Positions 47,021-55,946 of a stretch of 64,000 nt of DNA are shown piece by piece. The DNA comes from Marinisporobacter sp. Its GTDB lineage: Bacteria > Bacillota > Clostridia > Peptostreptococcales > Thermotaleaceae. The position numbers and the translations under genes were made by a program. The notes below the pieces were generated by a model. It was not told the DNA's origin. It did no database searches and saw only the letters and a program-made list of their open reading frames with translations. The stretch's first letter is position 1, and every line of letters begins with the position of its first letter. The DNA lies in contig JAOARP010000031.1 in NCBI GenBank assembly GCA_025210525.1, forward strand, positions 1 through 64,000. Direction: 5' to 3'.

Positions 47021-49480
47021 CTACTTATTTTTTAGTATACTCTCAACTTTTTGACTAAATTGAGTGGAAAGCTCCTGTGCATATTCTTCTGAAAATCCTT
47101 CTGTATAAACATTAAATACTGCTCTTTCACTATCTGGTAAAATCAATGCCCATCCCTTATCATCATGAATTTTTACCCCTTCAAAAAGCTCCATATTGTG
47201 ATGACGATGATTAATAATAATCTCTTTGATTACTCTTCCCTTATCTTGCCAATCGCATGCAATTTCTTTTTTGATTAGATGAAAATTAGGAAGTTCATCT
47301 ACTAGCTCACTCAAGGTGCAATCTTGACCAATTAAAAAGTCTATGATCTTTCCTGCTGCTAAAATGCCATCATAGTTCAAAATATATTGTAAATGCATAT
47401 TTTCACTATTATCTCCATTTAATATTTCCTTCATTCTATAGCTAGGAGCAGTTTTTGTTCTTATGACTTTAGCCTCAAAAGCTTTCGCCATTTGGTCAAG
47501 AACTTTTGGTGCTGTATAGGGAACAATAATCTCTTTTCCTATACCAAGCTTTAATAAAATCCTTGCAACTAAAAGAATATACTTATCTCTATCCACAATT
47601 CTTCCATTTTCATCTATCAATATAATATTTTCTCCACTACTACTAAGAATCATACCAATACTCCCTTTATTTTTCTTGATCTCAAGGGATAGATCATCTA
47701 TATATTCATTTAAATTTTTATGTTTTTGTAGTCCATATTCACATTGTACTTGACACCCTATGGATTCGAAAAAGCTTTCTGCCAAATTTAAGACATTTTT
47801 ACATTCTGAACTGATTAATAGTTTAGGATTTTTTCTTTTGATCTTAGATAAATCACTCATATACTTCATGCTACTTTGCATGTAAAGGGACGCAAAATTA
47901 TCAATATGCATGACGCTTTTTACATTTTCTACATTACATCTTTTAAAATCATCTCTATTAAATAAATTTTCTATTTTTCTTTCTGTATTTCTATCTATAT
48001 TAGCTCCATTTTTATCTACAAATTCAATATGTACTAGATCCTTCTTATATGGATCTAGACGAATATGAATTCCGCCATCTGCAGCATAATGTCTTACGCT
48101 AAATCGATTCATAGGCATAGAAGCATTTTTTAAATGAATCACCCCAACACCTGTTGAAAGAATTCCTGACATAAAAGAATTTTTTATAATATCACACCCA
48201 TTAGATCGCTCACTGCTTACAACTACTGTAGCATCACCATCTAAATTTGAAGCAAATGCTGAACCCAGTCTTGAAGCAAATTCTGGAGTAATATCTATAT
48301 TGATATCTCCTGAAATATCCTTATATCCAAAAATAGTTTTGGTTTGTTTTGTTCCCCATACAAGATTTTGATGGACAATAGTATCTTCTTCAATTTTTTT
48401 ATCTGGCCAAATTTTTATATTTGGTTTTACAATCACACCATTAGACAAAACACTTCCGCTTCCTATAGCAGAATGTTCATAAATATTTACTCCATTTTTT
48501 ATTTGGGTATTGCTACAAACAGTTGTTCCACTTAAATGGGTGTTGCTTCCTATTTTGATATTTTTCCATAATATACTTCTTTTTAAAATACTTTCTTTCC
48601 CTATTTCACAATTATTCCCAATGATACTAAAGGAATCAATCTCTGCATGCTCATGTATTTTAGAATTTTTCCCAACATAAAGGGGAGGAGATAATTTTAC
48701 AGCTTCTCCTATTTTTACTCCTTCTTCTATCCAAATGCCTTTTTCGAATTCTTTACAATCTAATTTGAACTTCACTTTTCCTTCTAATATGTCAAATTGT
48801 GTTTTCATGTAAGAAGTCAAATCCCCAATATCATTCCAATAATCATCCATCACATAACCATACATAGGCACTTCATCTCTTAATAATTGTGGGAAAAGGT
48901 CTTTACTAAAATCGAATTTGTCCCCTTTTTTATAATAATCTAGCACTTCAGGCTCTAATATGTATATTCCTGTATTTACTGTATCACTAAATACTTCTCC
49001 CCAGCTTGGCTTTTCTAAGAATCTAATGATTTTCCCCGCCTCATCTGTAATGACTACACCATATTCTAAGGGTACAGAAACTTTTTTTAGAACCAATGTT
49101 GCTTTTGATTGTTTTTCTTTATGATATTCTATAGCTTTTTTAATATCTATATCTGTTAAGGCATCTCCACTAATGACAATAAATGTATCATCTAAAAATG
49201 CTTCTGCATTTTTTACACTTCCACCTGTTCCAAGGGGTACATCCTCTATAAAATAATTTAAATTGACTTTCCATTCCTCCCCTTCTCCAAAATAATCTGT
49301 TATAACAGAAGGAAGATATGCCATTGTAACAGCTATATCATCAATATTATATTTTTTCAATAGTTCTATTGAATATTCCATTACAGGTTTATTAAAAATA
49401 GGAACCATTGGTTTTGGAATCCCACAAGTAAGGGGTCTTAATCTCGTTCCTTTTCCACCTGCCATAATTACTCCTTTAAT
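47021..49480 (-). CDS. Nucleotidyltransferase / degenerate phosphohexomutase fusion
   Basis: Roughly 819 aa. Residues 1-240: nucleotidyltransferase with VIMAGGKGTRLRPLTCGIPKP and EKPSWGEVFSDTVNTGIYIL. Then a left-handed beta-helix of hexapeptide repeats (IGNNCEIGKES region). Residues from about 380: phosphomannomutase/phosphoglucomutase-like domains. The usual TASHNP active-site serine loop is not visible; the matching stretch reads ADGGIHIRLDPYKKDLVHIE, so mutase activity is doubtful. It may supply or sense sugar nucleotide for the adjoining glucan synthase. Start: AAAAGGAG is eight bases before ATT 49480, giving the expected MKGVIMAGG-like beginning; the nearest upstream ATG is 49522 without SD, and ATG 49465 would remove the first strand. 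Confidence 0.88.
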   Translation of the reverse strand: MKGVIMAGGKGTRLRPLTCGIPKPMVPIFNKPVMEYSIELLKKYNIDDIAVTMAYLPSVITDYFGEGEEWKVNLNYFIEDVPLGTGGSVKNAEAFLDDTFIVISGDALTDIDIKKAIEYHKEKQSKATLVLKKVSVPLEYGVVITDEAGKIIRFLEKPSWGEVFSDTVNTGIYILEPEVLDYYKKGDKFDFSKDLFPQLLRDEVPMYGYVMDDYWNDIGDLTSYMKTQFDILEGKVKFKLDCKEFEKGIWIEEGVKIGEAVKLSPPLYVGKNSKIHEHAEIDSFSIIGNNCEIGKESILKRSILWKNIKIGSNTHLSGTTVCSNTQIKNGVNIYEHSAIGSGSVLSNGVIVKPNIKIWPDKKIEEDTIVHQNLVWGTKQTKTIFGYKDISGDINIDITPEFASRLGSAFASNLDGDATVVVSSERSNGCDIIKNSFMSGILSTGVGVIHLKNASMPMNRFSVRHYAADGGIHIRLDPYKKDLVHIEFVDKNGANIDRNTERKIENLFNRDDFKRCNVENVKSVMHIDNFASLYMQSSMKYMSDLSKIKRKNPKLLISSECKNVLNLAESFFESIGCQVQCEYGLQKHKNLNEYIDDLSLEIKKNKGSIGMILSSSGENIILIDENGRIVDRDKYILLVARILLKLGIGKEIIVPYTAPKVLDQMAKAFEAKVIRTKTAPSYRMKEILNGDNSENMHLQYILNYDGILAAGKIIDFLIGQDCTLSELVDELPNFHLIKKEIACDWQDKGRVIKEIIINHRHHNMELFEGVKIHDDKGWALILPDSERAVFNVYTEGFSEEYAQELSTQFSQKVESILKNK

Positions 49481-49674
49481 AGTAATCACTCCTTTTCTAA
49501 AATGTCTAAAGATATTTCTCATGCATATGGAATGTTCTATTATTTATGATTTCCCAAAAAAACAACAATTATTTATTCCATTATGGCTTAGACATGTTAG
49601 TTATTATATTCAAGGAGAATCATGAATATTCATGTTTTTGTTAAAAAACTACAATATTTTTTTATAATATAAAA

Positions 49675-49701
49675 GAGCCATATACATAAAGTATATGACT
49701 C
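49675..49701 (-). terminator. Terminator of the M23 peptidase gene
   Basis: Stem GAGTCATATAC against GTATATGGCTC (one mismatch), loop TTTAT, followed by TTTTAT on the minus strand. Confidence 0.85.
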
Positions 49702-49709
49702 CCTTTCAT

Positions 49710-50840
49710 TTATTTTACCCAAGGAATTGGATCTACACATTTTCCGTTTTTTCTCACCTCAAAATGTAAATGGGGTCCAGTAGACCATCCCGTACTACCA
49801 CATTTTGAAATAGTTTGACCTCTTTTCACCTTTTGCCCTTCCTTTACAACAATACCTGAATTGTGTCCATATAAAGTAACGACCCCGCCACCATGATCAA
49901 TCATTACTGCTTTTCCATAAGCACCTAACCATCCTGCTTTTATGACTGTTCCATCTCCTGCAGCTACAATCCTCTTTCCTTTAGGAATTCTTATATCCAC
50001 TCCTGTATGAAGTTTCTTTCTCTTAAGAATTGGATGAATTCTATATCCATAAGGTGATGAAATACTTGTATATCCTGGAGCTGGCCAAGCCAATTTTCCT
50101 CCTATATATTTTCCTGTTGATTGTTTTCTTCTAATTTCTTCTTCAATTTTTCGTGCATATGCATTCATTGCATCAACTTGCTTTTCAAGCTCTTTACTAT
50201 TTTTCTTTAGTTCTTCCTTAACATTACGCATTTGCCCTCTATTTACTTCTAATTCTTTTTGCTTACTATTCATGTTTCTTAGCATTCTATCCATACTGCT
50301 TTTATGACTCTCTAGAGTCTTTTTCTTTGTATCAATTTCATCTCGTTGTTCCTTCATATACGCTAATAAATCCATATCCTGCTGAAAGATTTTTTTTACC
50401 ATATCTAAGTTAGATAAAAGATCTATAATGCTTTCTGAATCAAGAAGTACTTGTGCATACCCGATATCTCCATTTTTATACATGACATTTAATCGAGCAT
50501 TTAATGTATCGTTTTTATCATGAATATTATTTTCTGCTTGTACTAGTTCTTCCTTCGCTTTAACGATTTTCTTTTTTGTTCTACCAATCTCTACATTAAT
50601 GTCAGATATTTCTCTTTCTGTCTTATCAATTTTTCTATCTAATTCATTGATTTGATCGTTAATACTTTTTTGTTTCTTTTTATTTTCATTCAATTCCTTT
50701 TTTACTTGATTGATTTGATTATTTACTTGATTGAGTTTTTTCTGATCACTGCTTTCATCTAGGGCAAAAGTATTTCCTGTAATCAATAAACTCATAATTG
50801 TTACACCCACAATACCTATTCTTCCGTACTTGCTTTTCAT
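49710..50840 (-). CDS. Murein hydrolase activator/M23 peptidase (EnvC/PcsB-like)
   Basis: 376 aa. Signal peptide (KYGRIGIVGVTIMSLLITGN, cut near AFA/LD). A long coiled coil (about 30-235) precedes a LytM/M23 domain: SPYGYRIHPILKRKKLHTGVD (zinc His and Asp), then GPHLHFEVRKNG with the second His pair. The zinc ligands are all present, so it may hydrolyse cross-links itself. The coiled coil is the usual contact to FtsX, and the gene follows ftsEX by 21 nt, so FtsEX should drive its activity at the septum. Confidence 0.95.
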   Translation of the reverse strand: MKSKYGRIGIVGVTIMSLLITGNTFALDESSDQKKLNQVNNQINQVKKELNENKKKQKSINDQINELDRKIDKTEREISDINVEIGRTKKKIVKAKEELVQAENNIHDKNDTLNARLNVMYKNGDIGYAQVLLDSESIIDLLSNLDMVKKIFQQDMDLLAYMKEQRDEIDTKKKTLESHKSSMDRMLRNMNSKQKELEVNRGQMRNVKEELKKNSKELEKQVDAMNAYARKIEEEIRRKQSTGKYIGGKLAWPAPGYTSISSPYGYRIHPILKRKKLHTGVDIRIPKGKRIVAAGDGTVIKAGWLGAYGKAVMIDHGGGVVTLYGHNSGIVVKEGQKVKRGQTISKCGSTGWSTGPHLHFEVRKNGKCVDPIPWVK

Positions 50841-50861
50841 TACCCTATCCCCCTAATTTTC

Positions 50862-51764
50862 CTATACTTTTAAGAATTTTCTCATAGAGAATATACTTCC
50901 TAAAGCACCAATTCCCATCCCTAATACAATAAAGATGATGGATGTGTTTTCAATAAATACAGGCGCTGGAATCATATATGCTGAAATCATCACATACAGC
51001 TTTTGTGTAATAAAATCAACTATGCGTTTATAACTAAACCCAACAATCCCAAGAGCAATTAATGACCCTATCAGTCCTAATAACACCCCTTCGATTAAGA
51101 AAGGCCATCGAATAAACCAATTGGTTGCCCCTACATATTTCATAATATTGATTTCTTTACTTCTTGCAATAACCGTTAGTTTAATAGTATTTCCTACAAC
51201 AAACATAGAAATAAGTATTAAAATCCCAATAATAATAATCCCTGCAACTCTTATGAAATTTGTAATCTTTAAAAGCTTTTCTACTATATCTTTATAGTAT
51301 TTCACCTCATCTAATCCTTGTAATCCTTGTATTCGGCTTACTACATAATCTGCATAAGAAATATCTTTTAGCTTAATGATATAAGAATTAGGCAGAGGAT
51401 TTTTCTCAAGTCCCTCTAGGAGATATCCATTTTCTCCCCACTTTTTTTTCATACTTTGTAGAGCTTCTTCCTTTGATAAAAATTCCACATAGTCTATTCC
51501 ATCAATTTCCTTAATAACAGTTCCTACGTTTTCTATCTGACTTTCTGTTAAATCCTTTTTTAAATATATTTGTATAGAATCGAACTGCCCCTTAGCTGTT
51601 TCTGCTAAACTGTTTATATTTAATACAATCATAAATACAATTCCTAAAATCATCAGTACACAAGCAATAGATGCTACCGACACAGTTCCCATAATACGGT
51701 TTCGCCAAAGTCCTTTAAATCCTTGTTTGATCATATAAGACATAGTTCTAGTCTTCATAGCCAT
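50862..51764 (-). CDS. ftsX: Cell division ABC permease FtsX
   Basis: About 300 aa with four TM segments: one at the N-terminus (TVSVASIACVLMILGIVFMI), then an extracellular domain with LEGLEKNPLPNSYIIKLKDI, then three towards the C-terminus (GIIIIGILILISMFVVG, GVLLGLIGSLIALGIVGF and IIFIVLGMGIGALGSIF). ATG 51764 (MAMKTRTM) has AGAAGGG upstream and overlaps the end of ftsE by 17 nt. Confidence 0.96.
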   Translation of the reverse strand: MAMKTRTMSYMIKQGFKGLWRNRIMGTVSVASIACVLMILGIVFMIVLNINSLAETAKGQFDSIQIYLKKDLTESQIENVGTVIKEIDGIDYVEFLSKEEALQSMKKKWGENGYLLEGLEKNPLPNSYIIKLKDISYADYVVSRIQGLQGLDEVKYYKDIVEKLLKITNFIRVAGIIIIGILILISMFVVGNTIKLTVIARSKEINIMKYVGATNWFIRWPFLIEGVLLGLIGSLIALGIVGFSYKRIVDFITQKLYVMISAYMIPAPVFIENTSIIFIVLGMGIGALGSIFSMRKFLKV

Positions 51765-52434
51765 ACACACCCTTCTGATCATCTCGCACAATTTTACCCT
51801 TTTCTACTGCAATAACCCGTTGCTGCATCATATCTACGATTTCTTTGGCATGTGTAGCCATAACAATAGTTGTTCCTCTTCGATTGATTTGTTTCATCAG
51901 CTTCATAATCTCCCAAGCTGTTTCTGGGTCAAGATTTCCAGTAGGCTCGTCTGCAATTAAAACAGATGGACTATTCACAATAGCACGAGCAATAGAAACT
52001 CTCTGTTGTTCTCCTCCTGAAAGCTCATGAGGGTACATTCTTGCTTTTCCACTAAGTCCTACCATGGCAAGAATTGTTGGAACTTGTCTTCTAATTTCCT
52101 TTGGACTAGCTTCAATAATCTCCATGGCAAAGGCTACATTTTCATAAACTGTTTTATTTGGAAGCAGTCTAAAATCCTGAAAAACAACACCTATTTTTCT
52201 CCTAAGATCAGGGATCTTTCTTGTACTAAGCCTCGTAATATCCATCCCATGAATAGTAATTTTTCCTCTTGTAGGTTCTATTTCTTTCAATAACAATTTA
52301 ATAAAGGTTGATTTTCCTGCACCACTCGGTCCTACTATAAAAGCAAAATCTCCCTTTTTTATGTGTATACTTATATTTGAAAGTGCCACAGCACCTTTTC
52401 CATACTCTTTTGTCACATTAAAAAATTTTATCAT
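51748..52434 (-). CDS. ftsE: Cell division ATP-binding protein FtsE
   Basis: 228-aa ABC ATPase: Walker A GPSGAGKST at 36-44, Q-loop VFQDFRLLPN, signature LSGGEQQRVSIARA, Walker B SVLIADEPTGNLD. The FtsE-specific Q-loop region (DFRLLPNKTVYENVAF) supports the call. First gene of the ftsE-ftsX-peptidase operon. The 275-nt gap to the divergent plus-strand gene holds both promoters; I see no further gene there. Confidence 0.98.
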   Translation of the reverse strand: MIKFFNVTKEYGKGAVALSNISIHIKKGDFAFIVGPSGAGKSTFIKLLLKEIEPTRGKITIHGMDITRLSTRKIPDLRRKIGVVFQDFRLLPNKTVYENVAFAMEIIEASPKEIRRQVPTILAMVGLSGKARMYPHELSGGEQQRVSIARAIVNSPSVLIADEPTGNLDPETAWEIMKLMKQINRRGTTIVMATHAKEIVDMMQQRVIAVEKGKIVRDDQKGVYGYED

Positions 52435-52709
52435 TCTGTATCAACTCCTAAAGTATATAATTCTACATATCCTTTTAAATTTCCTCTATCCTTTTATTAT
52501 AAATTTCTGGTTCCTTTGGCTTATTTCTTCAAAAAATATAAACTTCTGCATCTATTATATTATTTTTCTTTATAATTTCCAAATTAAACCTCTATTAGGA
52601 CTTTATAAACATTCTCTATTTCGATATACTAAGGATAGTAAAATATTTACAATCATGAATTTATCTATTAAAGGTTCTCGGAAAATAAAAATTTTTAGGA
52701 GGCAATTCT

Positions 52710-53282
52710 ATGGATAAAAAAAAAATTCGTCAAGAAATATTAGAGAAAAGAAAATCACTCTCTAAAGATTTAGTATCCTCAAAGAGTGAAAAAATTTTTC
52801 AAAAGCTAAAGACATTAGACTCCTATCAAAATGCAAAAAACATTATGGTATATATAGATTTTAGAAATGAAGTGGAGACAAATTTAATTATTGACGATTT
52901 ACTAACACAAAATAAAGAAGTCTGTATTCCTATCAGTGTTCCTAAAACAAAGGAAATGATTTTATCGAAGATCATAAATCCTCAGAAAGAGCTTATCAAA
53001 GGAACTTATGGTATTTTAGAACCCAAAGAAGAATATATCAGAAAAGTAGACCCAGATACTTTAGATTTAATCATCGTTCCCGGAGTCGCTTTTGATAAAG
53101 ATGGATATCGAATTGGTTATGGTGGTGGGTATTATGATCGTTTTTTAGATAAATTATCAAAGGCTACCCCCTCTATTGGGATAGCCTTTGATTTACAAAT
53201 CCTTCATAAAGTACCTAAGGATTTCTTTGATCATCCAGTTGATTTCATCGTTACAGAAAAGGAAATAATCCTTTGTAAATAG
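52710..53282 (+). CDS. 5-formyltetrahydrofolate cyclo-ligase
   Basis: 190 aa. Converts 5-formyl-THF to 5,10-methenyl-THF with ATP. The N-terminal KKKIRQEILEKRKSLS and FRNEVETNLIIDDLL, and the C-terminal signature PGVAFDKDGYRIGYGGGYYD, are characteristic. ATG 52710 follows AGGAGGCAATTCT. Single gene, convergent with the Lon-like gene. Confidence 0.96.
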   Translation: MDKKKIRQEILEKRKSLSKDLVSSKSEKIFQKLKTLDSYQNAKNIMVYIDFRNEVETNLIIDDLLTQNKEVCIPISVPKTKEMILSKIINPQKELIKGTYGILEPKEEYIRKVDPDTLDLIIVPGVAFDKDGYRIGYGGGYYDRFLDKLSKATPSIGIAFDLQILHKVPKDFFDHPVDFIVTEKEIILCK

Positions 53283-53316
53283 GAAATATTATTCTGTCCT
53301 ATTTTCTTTTTTTCTT
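53277..53316 (+). terminator. Terminator of the cyclo-ligase gene
   Basis: AAATAGGA (53277-53284) pairs with TCCTATTT (53297-53304) followed by TTCTTTTTTTC. It includes the stop codon of the plus-strand gene and overlaps the end of the convergent gene. Confidence 0.65.
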
Positions 53317-55679
53317 TCCTTTTTCTTAGGGTCTTTTTTTTGTTTTGAAAATTCTTCAAGCTTTTTACTAACCAATTCATAAACATCTTTTGATGCTTTA
53401 TCTGTCAATACTTCAATGCCTTCTTCCACTGTTTTTACAGCATAGATATGAAACATTTCATTTTTCACAGCTTGAATCACTTCATCTGAAAGCATTAAAT
53501 TTTTCACATTTTGATGTGGAATCATTACCCCTTGTTTCCCTGTTAATCCTTTTATTGTACATACCTTAAAGAATCCTTCTATTTTCTCATTTACTCCACC
53601 TATTGGTTGAATTTCTCCTCTTTGATTCACAGAGCCTGTTACTGCAATATATTGTTTTATAGGAACCTTTGATAAACTAGAAAGGAGTGCATAAAGTTCT
53701 GTACTCGAAGCACTATCTCCATCTACCCCTGAATATAATTGTTCAAATACAATACTTGCTGATAAAGATAATGGTCTTTCTTGAGCAAATTTCTCTCCCA
53801 TGTATCCATTTAAAATAAGTACACCTTTATCATGAATACTTCCGCTTTTTTTCACTTCCCTTTCTATATTCACAATCCCGCTTTTCCCTCTGAATGTGGC
53901 AACTGTAATTTTACTTGGTTTTCCAAAGCTATATTCACCATTTCCAGTAACAGCTAGTCCATTGATTTCTCCTATTTTTTCTCCCTCTACAGCTAATAAA
54001 AGACTTCCTTCCTCAAACATTTCAAGGATTTTCTCTTCATATTTATTATTTCTATATTTTTTATCTTTAATGGCTTGTTCAATATGCTCAACCTTTACAA
54101 TACTACTTCCCATCATTTTTGCAAAGCGATCTGCTTCATATAATATTTCCACCACTTGATTGAATCTAGAGCTAAGCTTATTTTGATGATCTGCAAGCCT
54201 TGAACTATATTCAATAATTTTACCAACAGCACTTTTATCAAAATGTAAAAGTCCTTCTTTTTCACAATGGGTAGCAATAAATCTAGCCATTTTATATATA
54301 TTTTCCTTGTTTCGATTCATTTCAATATCAAAATCAGCCATAATTTTAAATAGCTTTTTAAAATCATCATCATAAGCATAAAGCATGGCATAAGTATAAG
54401 GGTCTCCTATTAAAATAACCTTTATATTAAGAGGAATAGGCTCAGGCTTTAATGTAGATGTAACTACATAGCCTAGTTTATCTAATCCTTCTATATTAAT
54501 CTGATTTGTTTTTAAAGCACGCTTTAAACCATTCCATGCAAAGGGACTAGTCAATAAATCCTTGGCTTGTAGGATTAAATATCCTCCATTTGCTTGATGA
54601 AGTGCTCCTGGTTTTATTTGTGTAAAATCTGTTTTCATAACTCCTAATTCGTTTCTATATTCAATTCTACCAATCAAATTATAATAGTTTGGATTTGTTT
54701 CATTTACAATAGGAGCTCCTGATTTTTCGCTATGATCAATAAAAAGATTCACTAAATATCGATCAAAAAAGGTTTCTGTTGACTTCATTTGAAACATGGC
54801 TAAAGGGTTTTCTGTTGGTTCATTTTTTTTAGGTTTAAATTTTTCTATATGTTCAATAATATCTTCTTTTAATTTCTTTAGATATTGGATCACACATTCG
54901 TCATCTTCGAATTTTTTCCTTATTTCATTGATATGAAATTTGACTACATCTAAAGCCATCTTCTCATCTAACGCTTTTTTACTGTTTCTATATTCTTCTT
55001 CTAGGCTTCTTAGCTTATTGAAAAGCTCAATGGTTTCTAAGCTTAGCTCGCTAGAATTTTTTCTTAATAGGTCTACCTCTTCAGGATTTAAATTTTTATA
55101 TTCTTCTTCACTCATAGGGCGCCCATCTTTTAACGGCATACTGATTAACCCTCTATCTGTTTGCTCAAATAAAAATCCATATTTTTCTCCTATTTCATTT
55201 AAAACATCTATTATTTCCTCTGTATGATTTTCATATTGCTGAATCAATATGTTCTTTTGATTTTCATAGGCTTTACTTGTAAAAATTCTTGGAATCTCTT
55301 TTTTTAATAACTCAATCATATTTTCTACATCTTTTTTTAGATGCTTTCCTTTTCCCGCTTCTACATGTAAAGCAATAGGTCTATCTTTATTTGTAAAATT
55401 ATTTACATATAACCAATCATTGGGTGTTTCTTTTGAAGCCGCTTTTTTTTCTGTGATAGATAAAGAATAGCTATTTTTTCCTGTTCCACTTTGACCGGAT
55501 ACAAAGATGTTATATCCCTTTTTCTTTATATCTAAACCAAATTCCAAGGCTTCTGCTGCTCGCCTTTGACCAATAATCCCCTTTAATGGATAAAGATCCT
55601 TTGTGGATTCGAAATCAAAGCAACTACTATCACATCTATTTTTTAATTTCTTAACTGATATTTCATATTTTCGTAGCAT
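53289..55679 (-). CDS. Lon-family ATP-dependent protease (LonB/LonC-like)
   Basis: 796 aa; the N-terminal region has DLYPLKGIIGQRRAAEALEF followed by a Walker A, VSGQSGTGKNSYSL (near 60-74). There is a long helical insertion (about 110-290) and an AAA core with NGGYLILQAKDLL. The C-terminal Lon peptidase domain has the Ser-Lys dyad: Ser in DGDSASSTELY (near 655) and Lys in GGVNEKIEGF (near 698). This is the COG1067 type without the classical Lon N-domain. ATP-driven degradation in the cytosol; substrates unknown. Charged C-terminal tail. Confidence 0.94.
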   Translation of the reverse strand: MLRKYEISVKKLKNRCDSSCFDFESTKDLYPLKGIIGQRRAAEALEFGLDIKKKGYNIFVSGQSGTGKNSYSLSITEKKAASKETPNDWLYVNNFTNKDRPIALHVEAGKGKHLKKDVENMIELLKKEIPRIFTSKAYENQKNILIQQYENHTEEIIDVLNEIGEKYGFLFEQTDRGLISMPLKDGRPMSEEEYKNLNPEEVDLLRKNSSELSLETIELFNKLRSLEEEYRNSKKALDEKMALDVVKFHINEIRKKFEDDECVIQYLKKLKEDIIEHIEKFKPKKNEPTENPLAMFQMKSTETFFDRYLVNLFIDHSEKSGAPIVNETNPNYYNLIGRIEYRNELGVMKTDFTQIKPGALHQANGGYLILQAKDLLTSPFAWNGLKRALKTNQINIEGLDKLGYVVTSTLKPEPIPLNIKVILIGDPYTYAMLYAYDDDFKKLFKIMADFDIEMNRNKENIYKMARFIATHCEKEGLLHFDKSAVGKIIEYSSRLADHQNKLSSRFNQVVEILYEADRFAKMMGSSIVKVEHIEQAIKDKKYRNNKYEEKILEMFEEGSLLLAVEGEKIGEINGLAVTGNGEYSFGKPSKITVATFRGKSGIVNIEREVKKSGSIHDKGVLILNGYMGEKFAQERPLSLSASIVFEQLYSGVDGDSASSTELYALLSSLSKVPIKQYIAVTGSVNQRGEIQPIGGVNEKIEGFFKVCTIKGLTGKQGVMIPHQNVKNLMLSDEVIQAVKNEMFHIYAVKTVEEGIEVLTDKASKDVYELVSKKLEEFSKQKKDPKKKERKKENRTE

Positions 55680-55910
55680 TCATGAACCCTCCCTGTCTTA
55701 GTTTATATATATATATACCCTCTTATGTATCCATATAAAATTTACTTTTTGACTTCTTTTGATTTTTACATTTTTCAACTCCTTTCATCCTAATATTTTA
55801 TTTTCCTTAAACTTTTTCTTATCAACACTTTCCTATTATTTACTTTTTTCCCTATTATACCATAAATTTCGTCAAATTTTCTGAATAAATTGTTTTTTCT
55901 TTCTTTTCCA
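55680..55910. other. Intergenic, no gene seen
   Basis: AT-rich, should hold the promoter of the Lon-like gene on the minus strand. No conserved RNA or coding frame is apparent. Confidence 0.5.
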
Positions 55911-55945
55911 AAAAAACTGCAAGTCCAAATGACCTGCAGTTTTTT
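55911..55945 (-). terminator. Terminator of the LysM protein gene
   Basis: AAAAAACTGCAAGTC against GACCTGCAGTTTTTT with a short loop and T runs on both sides; active mainly on the minus strand, directly after the stop at 55947. Confidence 0.9.
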
Positions 55946-55946
55946 T

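Noticed and set aside
52435-52709. A structured RNA or small gene (plus-strand frame 52361-52717) upstream of the cyclo-ligase
   Set aside because: The frame overlaps ftsE antisense and its end, with no SD; no convincing RNA fold seen by eye.
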